A stretch of 25,001 bases of DNA from JAQIBY01 sp964527535. Lineage in GTDB: Bacteria; Bacteroidota; Bacteroidia; Bacteroidales; ML635J-15. The DNA lies in NCBI GenBank assembly GCA_964527535.1, contig CAZGPW010000207.1, positions 1 to 25,001 of the forward strand. The letters run 5' to 3'. The stretch's first letter is position 1. Every line of letters begins with the position of its first letter. Positions 8,354-15,487 of the stretch are shown here, one piece after another. The notes under the pieces are model-generated. The model saw only the letters and a list, made by a program, of their open reading frames with translations, had not been told where the DNA came from and made no database searches. The position numbers were made by a program, and so were the translations under genes.

Positions 8354-8746
8354 TTATCGCTTAAATTGCATTACATTATATATCTTAGAATTCCAGGGAG
8401 AATATTTTCTGGATTTATGGACAACAGTAAGGACACGGTCTTCATCATCATGCAGTTCTGTGAAATACAGATGCAGTGCGTATCCAATGGCAGCCGTTAA
8501 TTCTCCGGTAATCTCACCATCACCGGATTTGCCATTTTCTTGTTGCAACTGCATTTCTTTCTCTTTTTTTTGCTTTCGCTTTTTGAACCACCCATTAAGG
8601 TTCAAAATGCCTGGCATGGCTCTGAAAATAAGAGACAAACTTATTAGAGAAATAAAAACAATCACCCAGCCAACAATGAAAATTGTCCAGGCGGTGACAT
8701 CAATTTTTGAAAAATCCAGGCTTATGTTCGTTATCATAAACAGCAT
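8354..8746 (-). CDS. OadG-family membrane anchor subunit of the decarboxylase
   Basis: A 130-residue small subunit with a single membrane helix at about 18-42 (WTIFIVGWVIVFISLISLSL). A charged Lys/Glu/Gln linker (52-75) follows, then a conserved C-terminal segment (ELTAAIGYALHLY ... SPWNSKIYNVMQFKR) seen in OadG-like proteins of anaerobes. In this family the subunit holds the carboxyltransferase to the membrane complex. It equals the MmdD/OadG position in other operons. The ATG at 8746 is used; ATG 8737 is an alternative. Gaps are 14 bases from mmdA and 12 bases to the biotin carrier. Confidence 0.88.
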   Translation of the reverse strand: MLFMITNISLDFSKIDVTAWTIFIVGWVIVFISLISLSLIFRAMPGILNLNGWFKKRKQKKEKEMQLQQENGKSGDGEITGELTAAIGYALHLYFTELHDDEDRVLTVVHKSRKYSPWNSKIYNVMQFKR

Positions 8747-8760
8747 AAATACGTCAATTT

Positions 8761-10320
8761 TTATAAAGGAATGTTACCATGTTTTTTGGGAGGCCTCTGG
8801 TCTTTTTTGGTTTGCAACAGACTAAGGCCACGAATGATTCTGAACCTTGTATTCATGGGTTCAATCACATCATCAATAAAACCATACTGAGCTGCCCTGT
8901 ATGGATTGGCTGACCAATCTTTGTATTCCTGTTCTTTTTTAGCCTTGAAAGCGGCCCTGTCATCATCGTCTTCAATTTTGCTGATCTCTTTATAATTGAG
9001 TACTTCAACAGCGCCCCGGGCTCCCATTACTGCAATTTCGGCGGTAGGCCAGGCATAATTAAGGTCAGTTTTGAGTTGTTTACAGGCCATCACATCGTGG
9101 GCGCCACCATACGATTTGCGTAAAGTAATGGTAATTTTCGGAACGGTTGCTTCTCCGTAGGCAAACATCAGCTTAGCCCCGCTACTGATTATCCCTCCGT
9201 ATTCCTGAGCTGTACCGGGCAAAAATCCGGGTACATCTACAAGGGTTACCAGCGGGATATTGAACGCATCACAGAAACGCACAAAACGGGCAGCTTTATT
9301 GGAAGCATCAATATCTAGTACTCCAGCCAAAAAAGTAGGTTGATTGGCAACAATACCAACTGGGGTACCATTAAATTTAGCAAACCCTACCATGATATTT
9401 CTGGCAAATTGTCTGTGTACTTCCATGAACTCATTGTCATCTACAATGCTCAAAATAACATCTGTGATATCATACGGTTTATTAGCATTATCAGGAATGA
9501 TATGGTTGAGTTGTTCATCAATTCTGTCAATCGGGTCTTTACATTCGTATAATGGGGGATCTTCCAGGTTGTTTTGTGGCAGATATGACAGCAATTTGCG
9601 CAACATCATAAGTCCTTCTTCCTCGTCTTCAGCGGTAAAATGAGCAACACCGGATTTAGCTGCATGGACATGAGAACCACCAAGATCTTTCACACTCACA
9701 TCTTCGCCGGTTACTGTTTTGGTAACTTTTGGACCTGTCACAAACATGTATGCAGATGATTCCGACATCAGCACAAAGTCAGTAAGGGCAGGGCTATACA
9801 CAGCACCTCCGGCACAGGGGCCAAAAATGGCGGAAATTTGGGGTACCACTCCGGATGCTTCAATGTTTCTCTGGAAAATATCTGCATACCCGGCGAGACT
9901 CAATACGCCTTCCTGTATCCTGGCTCCACCGGAATCATTGATCCCAATCACAGGGGCACCCACTTTCATGGCTTCATCCATTAGTTTTACAATCTTTTTG
10001 GCAAACATTTCTGAGAGGCTGCCACCAAAAACGGTAAAATCCTGGGCAAAGACAAACACAACCCTTCCGTCAATGGTTCCATGCCCTGTTACTACACCGT
10101 CTCCCATGTATTTTTTCTTTTCCATGCCAAAATCCCTGCAACGGTGGGTTACAAACATGTCAAATTCTTCGAAAGAATTTTCGTCCAAAAGCATGTCAAT
10201 GCGTTCCCTGGCGGTAAATTTTCCTTTGTCGTGCTGGGCCTGAATTCTTTTTTCGCCTCCGCCTGCTCTGGCCTCGGCACGCTTGTCAATCAATTCTTTG
10301 ATTTTGTCTTCAATTGCCAT
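8761..10320 (-). CDS. mmdA: Methylmalonyl-CoA decarboxylase alpha subunit (carboxyltransferase)
   Basis: A 519-residue acyl-CoA carboxyltransferase that moves the carboxyl group of (S)-methylmalonyl-CoA to biotin. Both crotonase-type halves are present, with oxyanion-hole glycines in DSGGARIQEG and FGPCAGGAVYSPALTDF in the first half and DVPGFLPGTAQEYGG and RKSYGGAHDVM in the second. The sequence alone does not separate it from propionyl-CoA carboxylase beta subunits. The call rests on its operon: epimerase upstream, and OadG-like, biotin and Na+-pump beta subunits downstream, with no biotin carboxylase. Translation starts at ATG 10320, 24 bases after the epimerase stop. Confidence 0.95.
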   Translation of the reverse strand: MAIEDKIKELIDKRAEARAGGGEKRIQAQHDKGKFTARERIDMLLDENSFEEFDMFVTHRCRDFGMEKKKYMGDGVVTGHGTIDGRVVFVFAQDFTVFGGSLSEMFAKKIVKLMDEAMKVGAPVIGINDSGGARIQEGVLSLAGYADIFQRNIEASGVVPQISAIFGPCAGGAVYSPALTDFVLMSESSAYMFVTGPKVTKTVTGEDVSVKDLGGSHVHAAKSGVAHFTAEDEEEGLMMLRKLLSYLPQNNLEDPPLYECKDPIDRIDEQLNHIIPDNANKPYDITDVILSIVDDNEFMEVHRQFARNIMVGFAKFNGTPVGIVANQPTFLAGVLDIDASNKAARFVRFCDAFNIPLVTLVDVPGFLPGTAQEYGGIISSGAKLMFAYGEATVPKITITLRKSYGGAHDVMACKQLKTDLNYAWPTAEIAVMGARGAVEVLNYKEISKIEDDDDRAAFKAKKEQEYKDWSANPYRAAQYGFIDDVIEPMNTRFRIIRGLSLLQTKKDQRPPKKHGNIPL

Positions 10321-10344
10321 ATTAATGGTGTAATATTATTTTTT

Positions 10345-10755
10345 TTACTTGTCTTTATGTTCACACAATTCTGTCAATACGCCCATGGTTGATTTTGGAT
10401 GTAAAAATCCAATATCCAGGCCTTCAGCCCCTTTTCTGGATGTGTCATCTATGGTGCGGATACCTTTATCCCGGGCTTCTTTCAGGCTGTTGTTCACATC
10501 GTCCACTGCAAAAGCTATATGGTGTATGCCACTTCCCTTTTTCTCGATAAATTTACCAATGGGACCATCGGGGTCAGTGCTTTCAAGCAGTTCTATTTTT
10601 GTGTCTCCCACACGGAAAAATGCTGTTCTGACCTTTTGGTCTTTGACCTCTTCGACGCCGTAACAGGTCAAGCCCAACACCTCTTCGTAAAAAGAAATGC
10701 TTTCCTTCAGGTTTTTCACAGCTATGCCTATATGTTCTATCTGGTTAACTTTCAT
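10345..10755 (-). CDS. mce: Methylmalonyl-CoA epimerase
   Basis: A 136-residue VOC-fold enzyme that interconverts (R)- and (S)-methylmalonyl-CoA, linking methylmalonyl-CoA mutase to the decarboxylase. It shows the paired beta-alpha-beta-beta-beta modules, with likely metal ligands His8 (EHIGIAV), Glu55 (KIELLE), His78 or His79 (GIHHIAFAVDD) and Glu129 (GVLTEL). Its length is normal for the family. It is the first gene of the operon and starts at ATG 10755, with a predicted promoter about 30 bases upstream. Confidence 0.95.
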   Translation of the reverse strand: MKVNQIEHIGIAVKNLKESISFYEEVLGLTCYGVEEVKDQKVRTAFFRVGDTKIELLESTDPDGPIGKFIEKKGSGIHHIAFAVDDVNNSLKEARDKGIRTIDDTSRKGAEGLDIGFLHPKSTMGVLTELCEHKDK

Positions 10756-10783
10756 GTTTTTATACTTTTTTATTCACACGCTA

Positions 10784-10791
10784 CAAATCTA
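10784..10791 (-). promoter_or_regulatory. Predicted -7 box for the mce-mmd operon
   Basis: The minus strand reads TAGATTTG, a full TAnnTTTG match, 28 bases before the mce ATG. No TTTG is visible at the -33 distance, so the call rests on one element. Confidence 0.5.
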
Positions 10792-10987
10792 AATAAAACA
10801 ATCACAATATAAGCATGATTTTTTTCACCACACAATATGTTGTATAACCACATCTGTTATTGTTTTCATAATGCCTTTCTGAATCATATTATGAACCTCG
10901 TAATAAAAAGGTGTTGCTTTGGACAAATTGCCTGGAACCTTATGACGGATGATCACAAGGGGAGGGAGGGGGAATTTTTAAAAAGCA

Positions 10988-11019
10988 AAAAACCACCAAT
11001 GAATACACCGGTGGTTTTT
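10988..11019 (-). terminator. Intrinsic terminator downstream of the M20 dipeptidase
   Basis: AAAAACCACC at 10988-10997 pairs fully with GGTGGTTTTT at 11010-11019 around a 12-base loop. On the minus strand the stem ends in a T run (six T). It lies 25 bases past the dipeptidase stop. Confidence 0.8.
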
Positions 11020-11043
11020 CAGAAAGGTTGAAAACGTATTTAT

Positions 11044-12411
11044 TTATTTTATTTTAGCAAAGTGATCATAAAAATATGGCAATGTCTCAATGCCTTTATA
11101 GAAATTGAAAAGGGGGTAATTTTCATTCGGGGAGTGGATGGCATCCGACTCCAGGCCGAAGCCCATCAGTATGGATTTAGTACCGAGCACTTTTTCAAAA
11201 GTTGAAATGATGGGGATACTTCCACCGCTGCGGAAGGGAACAGGTTCTTTACCGAAAGTTTTAGTAAATGCTTTTTCGGCAGCCTGATAAGCAGGTAATT
11301 CGATTGGACAAACATAGCCATATCCTCCATGAAGTGTTTCTACTTTCACCTTTACAGATTTGGGGGCAATGGATTTGAAATGGTCTTCAAATATTTTGGA
11401 TATTTTTTTATAATCCTGGTCAGGGACCAAACGGGTAGATATCTTTGCATGGGCAGTGGATGGCAATACGGTTTTAGCGCCTTCGCCGGTATATCCTCCC
11501 CAGATGCCACAAACATCCAGCGACGGGCGAATGCCGGTACGTTCCATGGTGGTAAAACCCTTTTCGCCATGCAATGCTTCCACATCAATGGCTTTTTTAT
11601 AAGCTTCTTCATTAAAGGGGGCTTCAGCAAGTTTTGCCCTTTCCTTGTCGCTCACTTCCTGCACATCATCATAAAAACCTGGGATGGTAATTTTGTTGTC
11701 CTCGTCGGTAAGGGAAGCAATCATTTCGGAAAGGATATTTATGGGGTTGGCTACGGCACCACCAAAAAGACCTGAATGCAGATCGTGGTCGGGCCCCTGC
11801 ACTTCAACTTCCCAATAAGCCAGTCCTCTCAGACCGGTAGTAATGGAAGGAATATCCTGGGCAATCATGCTTGTATCAGATACCAATATAATATCTGCTT
11901 CAAGCATGTCTTTGTGTTCTTCGCACCATGGACCAAGGCTTGGTGAACCTATTTCTTCTTCTCCCTCAATCATAAATTTCACATTGCACGGGAGTTTGTC
12001 ATTTTTAACCATAAATTCAAATGCTTTCGCATGCATAAATGCCTGTCCTTTGTCATCATCGGCGCCGCGGGCCCAGATTTTTCCGTCTTTTATAACCGGC
12101 TCAAAGGGTTCGGTATTCCATTTTTCGATGGGATCAACCGGCATAACATCATAATGGCCATATACCATCACTGTGGGTTTGGCGGGATCAATGATTTTTT
12201 CACCGTAAACAACAGGGTTGCCTTTGCTGGGCATAACTTCTGCCTTGTCGGCACCCGCTTCAAGCAATAGCTTTTTCCAGTGTTCAGCACACTTCACCAT
12301 GTCGTCTTTGTGTTCTTTCATTGAACTGATGGATTTAATCCTAATCAGTCCGAACAATTCATCAAGAAATCTTTCTTTGTTTTGTTCAATGTAATTTTTT
12401 ACGTCGTCCAT
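11044..12411 (-). CDS. M20-family metallodipeptidase
   Basis: A 455-residue cytosolic peptidase of the M20/ArgE/DapE family, in the dipeptidase (Cys-Gly dipeptidase-like) branch. The dizinc site motifs are complete: GHYDVMP (H86), RGADDDKGQ (D119), EGEEEIGS (catalytic/metal Glu152-Glu153), SDTSM (D179) and the late HSPNEN. The lid or dimerisation domain lies about 210-370 and includes DLHSGLFGG. There is no signal peptide. The likely substrate is a small dipeptide; the exact specificity cannot be read from sequence. The gene stands alone, with its own terminator at 10988-11019. I found no clear -7 box in the 85 bases upstream. Confidence 0.92.
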   Translation of the reverse strand: MDDVKNYIEQNKERFLDELFGLIRIKSISSMKEHKDDMVKCAEHWKKLLLEAGADKAEVMPSKGNPVVYGEKIIDPAKPTVMVYGHYDVMPVDPIEKWNTEPFEPVIKDGKIWARGADDDKGQAFMHAKAFEFMVKNDKLPCNVKFMIEGEEEIGSPSLGPWCEEHKDMLEADIILVSDTSMIAQDIPSITTGLRGLAYWEVEVQGPDHDLHSGLFGGAVANPINILSEMIASLTDEDNKITIPGFYDDVQEVSDKERAKLAEAPFNEEAYKKAIDVEALHGEKGFTTMERTGIRPSLDVCGIWGGYTGEGAKTVLPSTAHAKISTRLVPDQDYKKISKIFEDHFKSIAPKSVKVKVETLHGGYGYVCPIELPAYQAAEKAFTKTFGKEPVPFRSGGSIPIISTFEKVLGTKSILMGFGLESDAIHSPNENYPLFNFYKGIETLPYFYDHFAKIK

Positions 12412-12496
12412 AATTATATTTGTATTTAGTGTTTGTTAATAGAGTTATTTCGGGTTTTGTGATTTTTGATAACTAATCATTCGGACATTATTTAAT

Positions 12497-13117
12497 TTAA
12501 TATTCACCCCTGTATGCTCCTGAAAAATAGATGTGGAATCTTATCCCAACACATTGGTGATACTTGTTGAAACTGCCATACAATGATGTTCCAATGCCCA
12601 CATCATAAAAAAATTTATAAGTCAGTTGCACTTCGGGAATGACACCCAGGGCGAAATATTTATCTGCAACCTTAGGTTCATCCGTTCGGGCAACACTGCC
12701 ATAAGCAAGTGTCGGTGATATAAAAAAGGCAAAATTAAAATGATTTAATTCATGTCTGATACCAACTCCGGTAACAAAGTCATTGTGAAATGTAATGTTC
12801 TGTAACCGGTTGTGCAAAAAAAACGACTCGTCGGTATAGTGGTATCCAATTTTAAAATAAATAGGTTTGTACCTGAAGTGATAAGCCACTGCCATGTTGA
12901 TATGCCTCTCTTCAAGGGTAAAACTGTAGCCGGGGCCAAATCCGGCGGTAAGCCAATTGCTACCTGTCTGGTAGATTTTATCGTCCAGTGTTATTTTCCG
13001 GAACCGCCTTTCCCATTTGCTCAATGGTTCTGTGGTACGCACAGGCTTTTCCTGTGCATGCAGAACGGCAACAGAAATCAAATATACAACGATTATAATG
13101 ATGAATTTTTTGAACAT
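12497..13117 (-). CDS. Hypothetical secreted protein, probable small outer-membrane beta-barrel
   Basis: I do not recognise a named family. From the ATG at 13117 the protein has 206 residues and begins with a signal peptide (MFKKFIIIIVVYLISVAVLHAQ). I chose this ATG over a TTG ten codons upstream because it puts the signal peptide at the N terminus. The rest is rich in alternating aromatic/hydrophobic strands with many Tyr, Phe and His, e.g. INMAVAYHFRYKPIYFKIGYHY and NFAFFISPTLAYG, and ends in an aromatic residue (GAYRGEY). This pattern suits a small outer-membrane barrel. A -7-like box (TAATTTTG, minus strand) lies at 13145-13152, so it may be transcribed apart from the DUF3109 gene 42 bases upstream. 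Confidence 0.75.
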   Translation of the reverse strand: MFKKFIIIIVVYLISVAVLHAQEKPVRTTEPLSKWERRFRKITLDDKIYQTGSNWLTAGFGPGYSFTLEERHINMAVAYHFRYKPIYFKIGYHYTDESFFLHNRLQNITFHNDFVTGVGIRHELNHFNFAFFISPTLAYGSVARTDEPKVADKYFALGVIPEVQLTYKFFYDVGIGTSLYGSFNKYHQCVGIRFHIYFSGAYRGEY

Positions 13118-13159
13118 TGTTTTAAACAAGACATAAAGATAATACAAAATTAACGTATG

Positions 13160-13756
13160 CTAACCATTTTTGTTATTTTTCTGAAATGAAAAATACTCAG
13201 CGGCTATTTCCAATTCCAATTCGGCATACCACTCTTTCCCAAACCGCCGGATCAATGCTTCTTTTACAAATTTATACAAGGGCATCTGTAATTTTTCCCC
13301 AGCTTGCACCGCAGGCCGGCAAATATCCCATGAGTCATAATTAACAGCTGTAAAATCCGGGTATGTTTTGACCCTGACAGGATATAAATGACATGATACA
13401 GGTTTCCTGAAATTTATTTGCTTATCAAAATACAGTTCTTCAATCACACATTTTGTAATGCCATGTTTTTGCGTGGCAAAAATACATTCGCCTGAATTTT
13501 CATGGATCATTATTACCAGTTCATTTTCCTGATCAACAAAGCTCAAACCCGAACGCTCGGCGCGTTCAACGGATTTCGGTTTCATGTATGGTTTTATTTT
13601 CGGGAACAATGTTTTTAAGGTGCGATGTTCTTTCTGCGATATCGGAGGGCCGGAATCTCCCTGCACACAACATGCTCCTTTACATTCAGACAAATTGCAT
13701 GAAAATAACACATCAATCAGGTCGCGGCTTACAAGGGTATTCTTTATGGGAATCAT
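13160..13756 (-). CDS. DUF3109 family cysteine-rich protein
   Basis: A 198-residue cytosolic protein of unknown function, conserved in Bacteroidota. Eight cysteines are visible: C20, C25, C29 and C30 in the CNLSECKGACC motif, then C91, C103, C122 (VSCHLYPV) and C146 (WDICRPA). The CxxxxCxxxCC pattern recalls YkgJ-type metal or Fe-S binding proteins, so metal binding is likely but unproven. I chose the ATG at 13756 (MIPIKNTLVSRDLI); a TTG six codons upstream would begin right at the gpmI stop. It follows gpmI by 18 bases and is probably co-transcribed with it. Confidence 0.85.
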   Translation of the reverse strand: MIPIKNTLVSRDLIDVLFSCNLSECKGACCVQGDSGPPISQKEHRTLKTLFPKIKPYMKPKSVERAERSGLSFVDQENELVIMIHENSGECIFATQKHGITKCVIEELYFDKQINFRKPVSCHLYPVRVKTYPDFTAVNYDSWDICRPAVQAGEKLQMPLYKFVKEALIRRFGKEWYAELELEIAAEYFSFQKNNKNG

Positions 13757-13774
13757 ATTATAAATATCCAACAA

Positions 13775-15310
13775 TTAATTTATCACCAGCACTTTACCAT
13801 TCATTTCTTCCGGTTGCTCAAATCCCATCAATTTCAGTATGGTAGGCGCTACATCAGCCAAGCGCCCGTTTTTTATTTTTGAAAAACGCTCTGTAACAGC
13901 AATCACCGGCACAGGATTCAATGAGTGTGCTGTGTTTTCACTGCCATCCGGATTAACGGTGTTGTCAGCATTGCCATGGTCGGAAATAACCAGGGCATCG
14001 TAACCATGTTCCACGGCCGTGGAAATCACTTTTTCAAGTTGTTTATCCACTGTTTCAACGGCTTTCACGATGGCTTCATAAACACCGGTGTGACCAACCA
14101 TATCGCCATTGGCAAAATTAAGGCAAATAAAATCATGTTTTTCAGATTTTAATTCCTCAACCAGTTTATCAGCTACTTCAGGAGCACTCATTTCGGGTTG
14201 CAAATCATAGGTTGCCACTTTGGGCGATGGAACCATAATCCGCGATTCTCCTTCAAAGGCTTCTTCACGGCCGCCACTGAAGAAAAATGTAACGTGGGCA
14301 TATTTTTCGGTTTCTGCGATGCGGAGTTGTTTCAGTTTTTTTGACGACAAAAATTCACCGAGTGTATTTTTGACGTTTTCTTTCTCAAAAATCACATCTA
14401 TCCCTTTAAAAGCCTCGTCATACCGTGTCATAGTCAGGTATTTCAGAGGGATAGTGTGCATACCATGTTCAGGCATGTTTTTTTGTGTCAGTGCAACGGT
14501 TATTTGACGGAGGCGGTCAGTACGGAAATTAAAAGCTATTACCACATCACCTTCTTTGATTGTACCACGCGGTTCCCCTTTATCGTTTACCAGCACCACC
14601 GGTTTGATAAATTCATCGGTAACACCGTCGTCATACGATTCCCGGATGGCAGATAAAATATCCCCGGATGTTTTGCCTTTGCCATGTACCATAGCATCGT
14701 AGCCTGCTTTTATACGCTCCCAGCGTTTGTCTCTGTCCATGGTATAATATCTGCCTGACAGGCTTGCAAATTGTGCAGGGGTATCTTTGATTTGTTTTTT
14801 TACATTGTTGACATATCCCAGTCCGGATTTGGGGTCTGTATCACGACCGTCTGTCAATGCATGGATAAATACATTGCTAAGATTATATTGTGATGCCATT
14901 TTGCATAAGGCGACAAGGTGTGTATCCATAGAATGCACGCCACCGGGTGACACCAAACCAAGGAAATGCACGGCCTTGTTTTGTTTTTTGGCATACTCCA
15001 TAGCTTCATCAAGCTTTTTATTTTTGAAAAAGCTACCATCTTTAATGGCCAGGTTAATTTTAACCAGGTCCTGGTACACAATCCGTCCGGCGCCAATATT
15101 TAAATGGCCAACTTCTGAATTACCCATTTGTCCCTCCGGTAAGCCAACGTTTTTTCCATGTGCCATCAATTTGGCATTGGGATATTTCTTCCGGAGTGAA
15201 TCAAAAAACGGGGTGTCAGCCTGTGAGATAACATCTCCTTTGCTGCCATCTCCTAAGCCCCATCCATCCAAAATAGCCAATAAGGTTTTTTTATGTTTTT
15301 GTGTTGTCAT
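13775..15310 (-). CDS. gpmI: 2,3-bisphosphoglycerate-independent phosphoglycerate mutase
   Basis: Glycolytic and gluconeogenic enzyme that interconverts 3- and 2-phosphoglycerate using two Mn ions and a phosphoserine. The alkaline-phosphatase-fold motifs are all visible: LAILDGWG (D15), GNSEVGH with catalytic Ser65, DGRDTDP, SGRYYTMDRD, NFRTDRLRQ, GDMVGHTGVYEA and VISDHGNAD. At 511 residues it is a normal full-length protein. It starts at ATG 15310, with a predicted promoter at 15345-15378. It leads a probable two-gene unit with DUF3109. Confidence 0.97.
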   Translation of the reverse strand: MTTQKHKKTLLAILDGWGLGDGSKGDVISQADTPFFDSLRKKYPNAKLMAHGKNVGLPEGQMGNSEVGHLNIGAGRIVYQDLVKINLAIKDGSFFKNKKLDEAMEYAKKQNKAVHFLGLVSPGGVHSMDTHLVALCKMASQYNLSNVFIHALTDGRDTDPKSGLGYVNNVKKQIKDTPAQFASLSGRYYTMDRDKRWERIKAGYDAMVHGKGKTSGDILSAIRESYDDGVTDEFIKPVVLVNDKGEPRGTIKEGDVVIAFNFRTDRLRQITVALTQKNMPEHGMHTIPLKYLTMTRYDEAFKGIDVIFEKENVKNTLGEFLSSKKLKQLRIAETEKYAHVTFFFSGGREEAFEGESRIMVPSPKVATYDLQPEMSAPEVADKLVEELKSEKHDFICLNFANGDMVGHTGVYEAIVKAVETVDKQLEKVISTAVEHGYDALVISDHGNADNTVNPDGSENTAHSLNPVPVIAVTERFSKIKNGRLADVAPTILKLMGFEQPEEMNGKVLVIN

Positions 15311-15344
15311 ATTCTATTTTAATTCGAATTATTATACAGAATAA

Positions 15345-15378
15345 CAAAGGTAATCAAAAAGATGTTCAGGGATTCAAA
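15345..15378 (-). promoter_or_regulatory. Predicted gpmI promoter
   Basis: On the minus strand, TTTG at 15375-15378 and TACCTTTG at 15345-15352 are separated by 22 bases. This is close to the Bacteroidota -33/-7 arrangement (TTTG, about 19-21 bases, TAnnTTTG). The -7 box lies 34 bases before the gpmI ATG. Confidence 0.55.
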
Positions 15379-15487
15379 ATATTTAAGAAGATTTTGGATA
15401 AATGATGTCCCAGGTTTTTGCCAAATTTTGTGTTGGTGAAAAAGTATCCGTTTCTTTTGTCCCGGAAAGTTTAATGTATTTTTAAGC

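Noticed and set aside
8247..8825. Plus-strand open frame of 192 codons across the mmd operon
   Set aside because: It overlaps three minus-strand genes with strong family matches and has no recognisable domain.
9719..10243. Plus-strand open frame of 174 codons opposite mmdA
   Set aside because: It is the antisense of conserved carboxyltransferase motifs, with no features of its own.
10837..11031. Plus-strand open frame of 64 codons in the mce/dipeptidase gap
   Set aside because: It runs through the dipeptidase terminator hairpin, has no promoter or ribosome site, and shows no protein-like pattern.
14787..15344. Plus-strand open frame of 185 codons
   Set aside because: It lies opposite gpmI, whose catalytic motifs are intact; the composition looks like a shadow frame.
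15311..15487. Possible small RNA or terminator between gpmI and pheT
   Set aside because: No stable hairpin with a T run was found; only the gpmI promoter could be supported.
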